From Schwartzia sp. (in: firmicutes) (GTDB lineage: Bacteria; Bacillota; Negativicutes; Selenomonadales; Selenomonadaceae), in NCBI GenBank assembly GCA_017939945.1, contig JAGAZS010000361.1:1-9576 (forward strand): 9,576 bases of DNA. The letters run 5' to 3'. Below the pieces are notes generated by a model, which saw only the letters and a program-made list of their open reading frames with translations, was not told the DNA's origin and did no database searches. This document shows, in pieces, positions 1 to 5,307 of the stretch. Made by a program: the position numbers and the translations under genes. The number at the start of each line of letters is the position of its first letter. Within the stretch, counting starts at the first letter, position 1.

Positions 1-225
1 GAAGATCTCTATGTGGAAGGCCGAAGTCACGTCGCCCACTTGAAGCAAGATATCCTCTTCGAGCGCGGCAACTTAACAATCAAGGCGGATGACGTCGTAT
101 TCAACTGGGACACGAAAATCGCCGAATGCACAGGAAACGTGACACGCATACTAGCGGGAGAACAGAAAAACCTCTCGCGCCTCGTGTACAATGTTGCAAC
201 GGAAGAAATCGTCAGCGAAGAATAA
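1..225 (+). CDS. OstA/LptA-like periplasmic protein, C-terminal fragment
   Basis: The reading frame is open from base 1 and ends in TAA at 223-225, so the 5' part lies outside the window and 74 codons are visible. The fragment has the alternating beta-strand texture of the OstA/LptA/LptC fold: segments such as LTIKADDVVFNWDTKIAECTGN and LSRLVYNVATEEI match the family pattern in which a hidden-structure strand is followed by 'aTGNV' and then 'LVYN'. LptA-type proteins bridge lipopolysaccharide across the periplasm to the outer membrane, so the fragment implies a diderm host. It ends just before a terminator hairpin and faces the minus-strand genes convergently. No signal peptide can be judged because the N-terminus is missing. 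The family call rests on pattern recognition of a short piece. It could instead be another LPS-transport beta-jellyroll protein such as an LptC or LptD N-terminal domain. Confidence 0.6.
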   Translation, partial: EDLYVEGRSHVAHLKQDILFERGNLTIKADDVVFNWDTKIAECTGNVTRILAGEQKNLSRLVYNVATEEIVSEE

Positions 226-239
226 TGACAAAAACAAAG

Positions 240-280
240 CTCCCTGTGCGCCGTATCCGGCATACAGGGAGTCTTGCTTT
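240..280. terminator. Bidirectional intrinsic terminator between convergent genes
   Basis: CTCCCTGT at 240-247 pairs perfectly with ACAGGGAG at 264-271. Inside that loop GCCG (250-253) pairs with CGGC (258-261), giving a strong two-part hairpin. Downstream on the plus strand is a T-rich run (TCTTGCTTTT, 272-281). On the minus strand the hairpin is followed by a T-rich tract complementary to 228-239. It sits between the stop of the plus-strand OstA-like gene (225) and the stop of the minus-strand UPF0210 gene (307), so it can serve both. Confidence 0.85.
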
Positions 281-306
281 TCGTTACTGTTTATGCAATT
301 TTTTCG

Positions 307-1668
307 TCAGTTCGTCAGGCTCCGAAGCGGAGCGGGGATTCTTCCGCCCCGGGCGATGAACGCCTCCGAGCTGAACTGGCTCTTGACGGGCATGATCGGG
401 CAGGAGCCGAGCAATCCGCCGTATTCCACCGAGTCGCCGACCTTCGCGCCGGGCACGGGAATCACGCGCACCGCCGTCGTCTTGTTGTTGATCATGCCGA
501 TGGCCGCCTCGTCCGCGATGATGCCAGAAATCGTCGACGCCGGGGTGTCGCCCGCAATCGCGATCATGTCGAGGCCAACCGAGCAGACGCAGGTCATCGC
601 TTCGAGCTTTTCCAGCGACAGGCTGCCGCAGTTTACCGCGTCGATCATGCCCGCGTCCTCGCTGACCGGGATGAACGCGCCGGAAAGTCCGCCGACATGC
701 GACGATGCCATCAGGCCGCCCTTTTTTACCGCGTCGTTCAGGAGCGCGAGCGCCGCCGTCGTTCCCGGCGCGCCGCAGCTTTCAAGCCCCATTTCTTCCA
801 ATACGTTCGCCACGCTGTCGCCGACGGCAGGCGTCGGAGCCAGCGACAGGTCGATGATGCCGAAAGGCACGCCGAGCCGACGCGACGCTTCCCGCGCCAC
901 CAGCTGGCCGACGCGGGTAATCTTGAACGCCGTGCGCTTGACCGTTTCCGCGATTTCCGTAAAGTCCGCGCCTTTCTTGTCCTCCAGCGCGTGCTTGACC
1001 ACGCCGGGACCGCTGACGCCGACGGAGACCACCGTCTCCGCCTCGCTGACGCCGTGGAACGCGCCCGCCATGAACGGGTTGTCCCCCGGCGCGTTGGCGA
1101 AGACCACCAGTTTCGCGCAGCCGATGGCCTGCCTGTCGCGGGTCAGCTCCGCCGTACGCTTGATGATCTCGCCCATTTCCCGCACGCAGTCCATATTGAT
1201 GCCCGCCTTCGTCGATGCAAGATTGACCGACGAGCAGACGAGATCCGTCGAAGCCAGCGCCTGCGGAATCGACTGGATCAGGATGCGATCGCCCTGGGTG
1301 AAGCCTTTTTCAACCAGCGCCGAGAAGCCGCCGATGAAATTCACGCCGACTTCCTTCGCCGCTTTGTCCAGCATCTCCGCCACCGGCACATAGCTGTCCG
1401 TCTTGCACGCCTCCGCCGCGATGGCGATCGGCGTCACCGACACCCGCTTATGGATGATCGGGATGCCGTACTCTGCCTCGATATCCTCGCCCGTCTTGAC
1501 GAGGAACTCCGCCGCCGTCGTAATGCGGTCATACACGTTGTCGCAGAACTGCTTGATATTCGGATGGGCGCAGCCGCGAAGCGAAATACCCATCGTGATG
1601 GTCCGGACGTCGAGCTTGTTCTCGGTGATCATCCGGTTTGTTTCCATGATATCGTCAACTGTAATCAA
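307..1668 (-). CDS. UPF0210 / DUF711 family protein (PFL-like fold)
   Basis: This 453-residue protein is the full usual length for UPF0210 (DUF711), a widespread family of unknown function with a fold related to pyruvate formate-lyase-type barrels. The near-N-terminal VRTITMGISLRGC block (about 21-33) and the closing GGRIPAPLRS motif are characteristic. I saw no glycyl-radical loop, so radical chemistry should not be assumed. The start is TTG at 1668-1666. It is supported by a strong AAAGGAGG ribosome site (1685-1678) with 9-nt spacing, and starting at the next Met (codon 8) would remove part of the conserved N-terminus. The gene lies 15 nt after the ACT-domain gene, whose stop codon overlaps the ribosome site. 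That fits co-transcription and coupled translation. The pair occurs together in many Firmicutes, suggesting the ACT protein senses a ligand for this partner (inference). Transcription ends at the 240-271 hairpin. Confidence 0.93.
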   Translation of the reverse strand: MITVDDIMETNRMITENKLDVRTITMGISLRGCAHPNIKQFCDNVYDRITTAAEFLVKTGEDIEAEYGIPIIHKRVSVTPIAIAAEACKTDSYVPVAEMLDKAAKEVGVNFIGGFSALVEKGFTQGDRILIQSIPQALASTDLVCSSVNLASTKAGINMDCVREMGEIIKRTAELTRDRQAIGCAKLVVFANAPGDNPFMAGAFHGVSEAETVVSVGVSGPGVVKHALEDKKGADFTEIAETVKRTAFKITRVGQLVAREASRRLGVPFGIIDLSLAPTPAVGDSVANVLEEMGLESCGAPGTTAALALLNDAVKKGGLMASSHVGGLSGAFIPVSEDAGMIDAVNCGSLSLEKLEAMTCVCSVGLDMIAIAGDTPASTISGIIADEAAIGMINNKTTAVRVIPVPGAKVGDSVEYGGLLGSCPIMPVKSQFSSEAFIARGGRIPAPLRSLTN

Positions 1669-1683
1669 GTATGCACGCCTCCT

Positions 1684-1953
1684 TTACACAACGTGCATGA
1701 CGTTGAAAATATCCTGATGCTGCGCCTTGATTTCGACGCCGATTTCCTCGCCCTTCTTCTTGAGCTGAGTCGCCAGCTCGCCGAGCTTCACCGCATCTTC
1801 CGTGGTCTCCGCCAGCATGACCATATTGAAAAAGCCGTCCATGATGTTCTGGTTGATGCTCAGGATATTCACCTTATTCTCCGCCAAAAGGCTGCTGACC
1901 GTTGCGATAATCCCGACGCGATCTTTCCCGACGACCGTGACTACAATTTTCAT
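1684..1953 (-). CDS. UPF0237 ACT-domain protein
   Basis: This small 89-residue protein consists of a single ACT domain (beta-alpha-beta-beta-alpha-beta), a fold that usually binds amino acids or other small ligands. The N-terminal strand MKIVVTVVGKDRVGIIATVS, containing the D-R-V-G-I turn, and the following V-N-I-L-S-I strand are typical of the UPF0237 subgroup, which resembles glycine-cleavage-system regulators but lacks any enzyme domain. The ATG at 1953 has a GGAGGAG ribosome site at 1965-1959. It is the first gene of a two-gene operon with UPF0210, driven by the promoter at 2045-2073. The leader between the predicted transcription start (about 2038) and the ATG is about 85 nt and AT-rich. 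The protein is probably cytosolic. Its ligand is unknown. Confidence 0.92.
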   Translation of the reverse strand: MKIVVTVVGKDRVGIIATVSSLLAENKVNILSINQNIMDGFFNMVMLAETTEDAVKLGELATQLKKKGEEIGVEIKAQHQDIFNVMHVV

Positions 1954-2044
1954 AGCGTCTCCTCCATTTTTCCTTTTGTTACAGCATTTTCCTGTAAAAA
2001 GCAGTACAATAACTCCTTATATGATAGGAATATTTAACTTTTTA

Positions 2045-2073
2045 ATTATATCAAAGAGAAAGGCTGCGCGCAA
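2045..2073 (-). promoter_or_regulatory. Sigma-70-type promoter for the ACT/UPF0210 operon
   Basis: On the minus strand the -10 hexamer is a perfect TATAAT (2050-2045), preceded by TG one base upstream (2053-2052). This makes an extended -10 of the form TGnTATAAT. Seventeen bases upstream is TTGCGC (2073-2068), a half-match to TTGACA. The predicted transcription start is near 2038, about 85 nt before the ATG at 1953. It is the only well-formed promoter in the gap between the PrsW-like gene and the ACT gene. The same TTGCGC-17-TATAAT arrangement recurs at 4381-4409. Confidence 0.7.
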
Positions 2074-2116
2074 TCATGTTTTCCCCTGTCAAGCGGCGGC
2101 AGTCAAACTTTTTCTC

Positions 2117-2863
2117 TTATCCTTGTCCGTATCGTATATCTTGTTGATAAACCATTTCCTCACGAGCAGCTGCCCGAACCCTTTTGAACGCCCCGACAAC
2201 GTAAAAGACGATGAATATGACGAAAAACGCCAGTGCTACGAACAGATACAGGAAAGGATTCCCGATATCCATCTGCAACAGGGCGATAGAAAAATCATAG
2301 ACGCCGTGCAACAACCAGGGGATAATCAAAGCGCGCCGATAGAATTTGCTCTTCTCGGATGGATCGATTTCCTGCATGGCTTTGGCCAAATTGGTTCCCA
2401 TATAAACCGCATAGACAAAATGACCGAAAATGCCGAATATGACTCTTACCAGCAATCCGGCGTCCCCAAACATATACACTATGTTTTCCGCGGCCGTGAA
2501 TCCCGCTCCCACCGCAATCGCAGCCACGATTGCCTAATACGGACATTGAACGCAATCATGCGTCTTTAGGTAAGCCCTGATGACAATATACTTCAGCGCC
2601 TCTTCGACCAGTGCAATTAATATGAAAGCGTCGACCAACGCAAACGTAATATCTTTATCGCTCAACCCCAAGACTCCCGTAAGGATATCCCGGTCCCAGC
2701 CGCTGTCCGCGACGGTGAACGCCACGATAATGATTGCGGCCAAAGCCCCCAAAAGGAAGCACTGCGCCAGAGGCTTTCCCGCAAGGCGCTTTTCTTTATC
2801 GGCAAGACGATTGATTATATTTATGAATATGATACACAATATCGTGCTTATAAGAAACCGCAT
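2117..2863 (-). pseudogene. PrsW-like intramembrane protease gene interrupted by an in-frame TAG
   Basis: Two adjacent open stretches, 2863-2537 and 2533-2117, lie in the same frame and are separated by one TAG codon at 2536-2534 (codon 110). Together they make one PrsW-type (PF13367) polytopic membrane protein of about 248 codons. Hydrophobic helices lie near codons 2-17, 33-52 and 73-90, and several more lie in the second half. The family signature is shared across the break: VEEALK (Glu87, Glu88, Lys91) before it, then GFTAAENIVY (Glu126, Asn127), FGHFVY (His148) and LLHGVYDF (His186) after it. PrsW proteases cleave anti-sigma factors within the membrane; the target here is unknown. The ATG at 2863 is chosen because AGGAG (2876-2872) lies 8 nt upstream; a TTG 7 codons earlier keeps the frame open but has no such site. 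A GTG at 2527 could restart translation, but its ribosome site is poor (AGG only). Both metal-site halves are otherwise intact, so the mutation looks recent. A sequencing error is possible. Confidence 0.8.
2534..2536 (-). other. In-frame amber codon splitting the PrsW-like gene
   Basis: TAG is read on the minus strand at 2536-2534. The upstream frame runs through ...CVQCPY into this stop and continues without any frame change as AIVAAIAVGAGF, which is recognisably the next conserved PrsW segment. One substitution of the first base would restore Gln (CAG), Glu (GAG) or Lys (AAG). Confidence 0.9.
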
Positions 2864-2914
2864 TTCCATATCTCCTGACGGCAATGCTTAATCGCGGCGC
2901 AACAACGATCCTGA

Positions 2915-2931
2915 ATGATGACTCTCATCAT
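2915..2931. repeat. Small perfect inverted repeat in the gap upstream of the PrsW-like gene
   Basis: ATGATGA (2915-2921) and TCATCAT (2925-2931) form a 7-bp stem with a 3-nt loop. On the minus strand it follows the DUF6125-like stop codon (2939) by a few bases and has no T-run after it, so it is not a canonical terminator. It could be an RNA-processing or stability hairpin, or chance. Confidence 0.3.
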
Positions 2932-2938
2932 GGTTTTC

Positions 2939-3709
2939 TTATCGCTCCCGGTCTTCCAGCGTGAATCGCCACGCGCAAAACCATTCGGGCGGATGCTGAT
3001 CCGGCGGGCATCCGAGGCACTCGGTACGGATACGATCGTCAATGGCCTCAGCGAACCGCGCATATTCTACAAGGCCCGCGCTCTTGCACGGATAATCCGC
3101 AAGCCCCTTGCGGACGCGGGCGGACTGCACGCGGCAGTCGTTCATCGCGAAAATCAGCGCGCCGTTCTCTCTGCGGCAGGATTGTCGGTTCAGCCGGCTA
3201 TACATCCGAAATCCCAGCGCGCGCTCCAACCCCTCCAGCCCCGGATGCTCGCCGAGCCCGAGCAGCTTCTTGATGGCGTGCGCCTCGAAGGGGGAAAAGC
3301 GCCCCCATGTTGAATCGTTGCACCGTTTTGCATCGTTCATGCCATGCGCCTTTTCCACAGATTGAAACCACAGGCCGTCCTGCGCGAGCCAGTTTTTTGC
3401 GACGGCGTCGATCAAACGGAGCATTTTTTCTTTCGGCATGGTTCGAAGCGCATCGGGGACGCCGTCCGTTTCCGTGAATCCAAGCTCCTCCGCCAGCCGC
3501 CCCACAGCCACTTTTCGCGTTTTTTCCCAAGCCTCATCCATCACCGCCAGCGCCCGCGCAAAGCCAAGCTGATGCTCGACCTCGCGGAACCAAAGTGTAT
3601 GATGCACCGTCATCCGATGCAGAAGGTCGATGACGTACGAGGCAAGTTGAGCCTCGTTCATATCCTCGGCTCTGTGAAGTTCCTGTTCGATCATTGGTCG
3701 CTCCCCCAT
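2939..3709 (-). CDS. DUF6125-like conserved protein, Cys/His-rich C-terminus
   Basis: This 256-residue soluble protein resembles a conserved family of anaerobic bacteria that I recall as DUF6125; the function is unknown. Hallmarks are HHTLWFREVEHQLG (36-49), NWLAQDGLWFQSVEKAHGMN (106-125), DAKRCND (126-132), GFRMYSRLN (166-174), NDCRVQSAR (190-198), DYPCKSAGLVEY (205-216) and ECLGCPPDQHPPEWFCAWRF (230-249). The recurrent Cys and His residues (Cys130, 192, 208, 231, 234, 245; His36, 37, 46, 122, 239) could bind a metal or cofactor, which is inference. The start ATG at 3709 has GGAGG 7 nt upstream. A second ATG at 3694 (codon 6) also has a fair site (GGGGAG), so the N-terminus is uncertain by five residues. 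No signal peptide or membrane helix is visible. The downstream PrsW-like gene begins 75 nt later with no clear terminator between, so the two may be co-transcribed. A distant relation to thiazoline-carboxylate hydrolases is possible but unproven. Confidence 0.75.
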   Translation of the reverse strand: MGERPMIEQELHRAEDMNEAQLASYVIDLLHRMTVHHTLWFREVEHQLGFARALAVMDEAWEKTRKVAVGRLAEELGFTETDGVPDALRTMPKEKMLRLIDAVAKNWLAQDGLWFQSVEKAHGMNDAKRCNDSTWGRFSPFEAHAIKKLLGLGEHPGLEGLERALGFRMYSRLNRQSCRRENGALIFAMNDCRVQSARVRKGLADYPCKSAGLVEYARFAEAIDDRIRTECLGCPPDQHPPEWFCAWRFTLEDRER

Positions 3710-3724
3710 TCCACAGCCTCCGGC

Positions 3725-3787
3725 CTATGGCGTCTCGAATCGCAAGCTCCGCGCCGGATAGACCGCCGACGATGCGCCGGGAATCAT
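3725..3787 (-). other. 20-codon leader ORF or remnant of a decayed flavoprotein gene
   Basis: An ATG at 3787 has an excellent ribosome site (GAGGAG, 6-nt spacing) and opens 20 codons ending in TAG at 3727-3725, 15 nt before the DUF6125-like ATG. The ribosome site of that gene directly follows the TAG. In another frame of the same DNA the translation reads RRIVGGLSGAELAIR, which resembles the start of UbiX/Pad-type flavin prenyltransferases (RIVVGLSGASGAI). Two readings are possible: a short translated leader coupled to the DUF6125-like gene, or the frameshifted 5' scar of a lost ubiX-like gene. The evidence is short and only suggestive. Confidence 0.3.
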
Positions 3788-3805
3788 ATATTTCTCCTCG
3801 CAAAA

Positions 3806-3855
3806 CAATAAAGCTGCCCCCCGTTCCCGCACACCGCGGGAAACCAGAGGCAGCT
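3806..3855 (-). terminator. Intrinsic terminator after the YbjN-like gene
   Basis: On the minus strand AGCTGCC (3855-3849) pairs with GGCAGCT (3818-3812). Nested inside, TTCCCGC pairs with GCGGGAA (3842-3836 with 3830-3824). The hairpin is followed by TTATTGTTTT on the minus strand. It begins 11 nt after the stop of the YbjN-like gene (3867). A T-run (ATTTTTTGG, 3856 on) on the other side means it could also work on plus-strand transcripts. Confidence 0.85.
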
Positions 3856-3866
3856 ATTTTTTGGCG

Positions 3867-4331
3867 TCAGTCCTTCTTCGCCCAGACCTCGGCCATGAAC
3901 TCCGCGTAAATCGCGTCGAGATGCTGTACGAGCACGCTGAGCATCAACTGGATCATCTTACTGTCGAAGGTCTCGTCGACAAAGGGCAGGCAGATGTCGA
4001 GATAGACCACGCCGTCCTCACGAAGATAATACTTGAAAATCTTGAACTGCGTGTTCAAATGGTTTAGGTAGGTCTGGATTTTCTCGCGCTTGTCCTTCGC
4101 GACGCCGGTCACGACCTGCGTGCGGATAATGGTAAACACGCTCGTATCAATGAAAATCGCCATCGGAAGAATCTGTCCCGTCGTCTCGATGCGCGAACGG
4201 AACACGACGGTATTGTAAGCGTCGTCCAACGATTCCGTGCTGAATACGTTGATATTGTTCTCCATCAGGAATTCCTGAAATTTTACGGCCTTCGCGTTTG
4301 CCTCGGCCCCGGTCTTCTCTTTCTTTGCCAT
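3867..4331 (-). CDS. YbjN-like small cytosolic protein
   Basis: This 154-residue protein has alternating alpha/beta character and resembles YbjN-domain proteins, which share the fold of type III secretion chaperones and are generally thought to act by protein binding rather than catalysis. Visible elements are a Lys-rich N-terminus (MAKKEKTGAEANAKAVKFQ), a likely first helix at about 15-25 (KFQEFLMENNI), beta-strand segments around 39-75, the strand VVYLDICLPF, and a long C-terminal helix from MIQLMLSVLVQHLDAIYAEF onward. No catalytic motif, signal peptide or membrane segment is seen. The ATG at 4331 has AGGAGGAG (4344-4337) with 5-nt spacing and follows a good promoter. The frame stays open upstream of this ATG into the promoter and hslO, but that part is Arg-rich antisense-like sequence and is rejected. 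The gene is monocistronic between the promoter at 4381-4409 and the terminator at 3812-3855. The family assignment is moderate. Confidence 0.75.
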   Translation of the reverse strand: MAKKEKTGAEANAKAVKFQEFLMENNINVFSTESLDDAYNTVVFRSRIETTGQILPMAIFIDTSVFTIIRTQVVTGVAKDKREKIQTYLNHLNTQFKIFKYYLREDGVVYLDICLPFVDETFDSKMIQLMLSVLVQHLDAIYAEFMAEVWAKKD

Positions 4332-4380
4332 AGCTTCTCCTCCTGCCCGATAATTGCGTTCTTTGATACATAACATTTGT

Positions 4381-4409
4381 ATTATATATCTTTTTTCGTC
4401 CGTGCGCAA
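4381..4409 (-). promoter_or_regulatory. Sigma-70-type promoter for the YbjN-like gene
   Basis: The minus strand carries a perfect -10 TATAAT (4386-4381) and, 17 nt upstream, TTGCGC (4409-4404). The predicted start is near 4374, giving a leader of about 43 nt before the ATG at 4331. It lies in the AT-rich gap after hslO (stop 4438). I see only a weak 5-bp hairpin between hslO and this promoter, so read-through from the riboflavin operon may add to expression. Confidence 0.72.
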
Positions 4410-4437
4410 AAAGTTTTCCCTTTTCCGCCCCGACTTA

Positions 4438-5307
4438 TCAAACAGCAGAGCGCCGTTCCCGTATCGCCAGCAATTCTTCCTTCGTGAAATGGTATTTTTC
4501 CCCGCAGAAGTCGCAGCAGACCTCCGCCTGCCCGTCCTCCGCCAGCTTTTCCAGGTCCTCGTCCCGAAGCGTCGAAAGGATTTCCTCGGTGCGGGTCCGC
4601 GAGCATTGGCAGCGGAAAGCCAGCTCCGTCTCCGAAAGGACATGGATGTCCGAAAAGCCCTGCAGGATTTCGGAGATAATTTCCGACGCGGAAAGACCGT
4701 CCTTTACCATCGAGGATACGGGGCGCAATGTCGCAATCGTTTTCTCCAACCGCGACAAGATTTCCTCCGACGCCCCCGGAAGCGGCTGCACGATGAAGCC
4801 GCCCGACGCTTCCGTTTCGCCGCTCCTGCCAACGAGCACGCCAAGTCCGACGCCGGACGGCGTTTGCTCCGACTGGAACAGATAACGCGTCAAATCCTCG
4901 GCAATCTCGCCGGAAAAGATTTCGCAGGTTCCCGTGACCGGCTCTTTCAGCCCCGTGAAACGCGTGACGGAAAGCAGCCCGCGCCCGACGCCCTGCCCGA
5001 CGGACAGCTTGCCGTTTGTCAGCGGGAGCTCGACCTCCGGATGAACGACATATCCGCGCGCCGCGCCGTCGGCGGAAGCGTCAGCCACAATCTGCCCCAA
5101 AGGGCCGTCACCCTGGAATTTTACGGTCAAGCATTCCCTGTTTTTCAAGTTCGCCGCGAGAAGCAGAGCGCCCGTCATCACGCGTCCAAGTGCTGCCGTC
5201 GCCAGCGCGCCGCACCGATGACGTTTTGCCGCCTCGCCGACAAGCCCCGTCGTGACAGCAGCGTAAACGCGCACGTCTTCCGCCGTGGCTTTGCAAAGAC
5301 GATCCAT
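4438..5307 (-). CDS. hslO: Redox-regulated chaperone Hsp33
   Basis: This 289-residue protein is the normal length for Hsp33, a cytosolic holdase that is off when its four cysteines bind zinc and on when oxidative stress forms disulfides. The C-terminal redox switch is complete: FRCQCS (Cys233, Cys235) and CCDFCGEKY (Cys265, Cys268). An extra cysteine (Cys264) sits next to the CxxC pair. The N-terminal domain shows the familiar RVYAAVTT, G(A/S)LLLAANLK and VKFQGDGPLGQIVADA blocks. The ATG at 5307 is preferred over the GTG one codon upstream because GGAGG lies 7 nt before it and the family starts with M-D/K-x-L/I. Its ATG overlaps the TGA of the upstream phosphoesterase gene as TGATG, which implies translational coupling. 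The gene is the last of the apparent riboflavin-operon transcript. No strong terminator follows; a separate promoter for the next gene does. Confidence 0.96.
   Translation of the reverse strand: MDRLCKATAEDVRVYAAVTTGLVGEAAKRHRCGALATAALGRVMTGALLLAANLKNRECLTVKFQGDGPLGQIVADASADGAARGYVVHPEVELPLTNGKLSVGQGVGRGLLSVTRFTGLKEPVTGTCEIFSGEIAEDLTRYLFQSEQTPSGVGLGVLVGRSGETEASGGFIVQPLPGASEEILSRLEKTIATLRPVSSMVKDGLSASEIISEILQGFSDIHVLSETELAFRCQCSRTRTEEILSTLRDEDLEKLAEDGQAEVCCDFCGEKYHFTKEELLAIRERRSAV

Noticed and set aside
274..2037. 587-codon open frame on the plus strand opposite UPF0210 and the ACT gene
   Set aside because: It is antisense to two well-recognised genes, runs through a terminator-flanked gap, has extreme Arg/Asp/His-rich composition and no family resemblance. 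It is a GC-rich shadow frame.
2064..2092. Perfect TTGACA on the minus strand (2092-2087) as the -35 of the ACT operon
   Set aside because: At 17-nt spacing the -10 position reads GCGCAG. The real TATAAT lies 36 nt away, too far to pair with it.
2534..2536. Pyrrolysine or selenocysteine insertion at the TAG
   Set aside because: Selenocysteine uses TGA, not TAG. No pyrrolysine machinery is in the window and PrsW is not a known pyrrolysine protein. Nonsense mutation is simpler.
2117..2863. Frameshift, or two separate small membrane proteins, in place of one broken gene
   Set aside because: The two parts are in the same frame (start-to-start distance divisible by three), and their conserved motifs are complementary parts of one PrsW-type protein.
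3785..3815. Promoter with -10-like TATGAT near 3785-3790 for the DUF6125-like gene
   Set aside because: No acceptable -35 at 16-18 nt, and the element overlaps the ribosome site and ATG of the short leader ORF. Too weak to list.
4410..4437. Terminator after hslO
   Set aside because: Only a 5-bp AAAAG/CTTTT pairing is visible, which is too weak for an intrinsic terminator.
4332..4643. N-terminal extension of the YbjN-like gene up to 4643
   Set aside because: It would run through the promoter and into hslO. The extra residues are Arg/Ser-rich shadow sequence, and the ATG at 4331 has a strong ribosome site.
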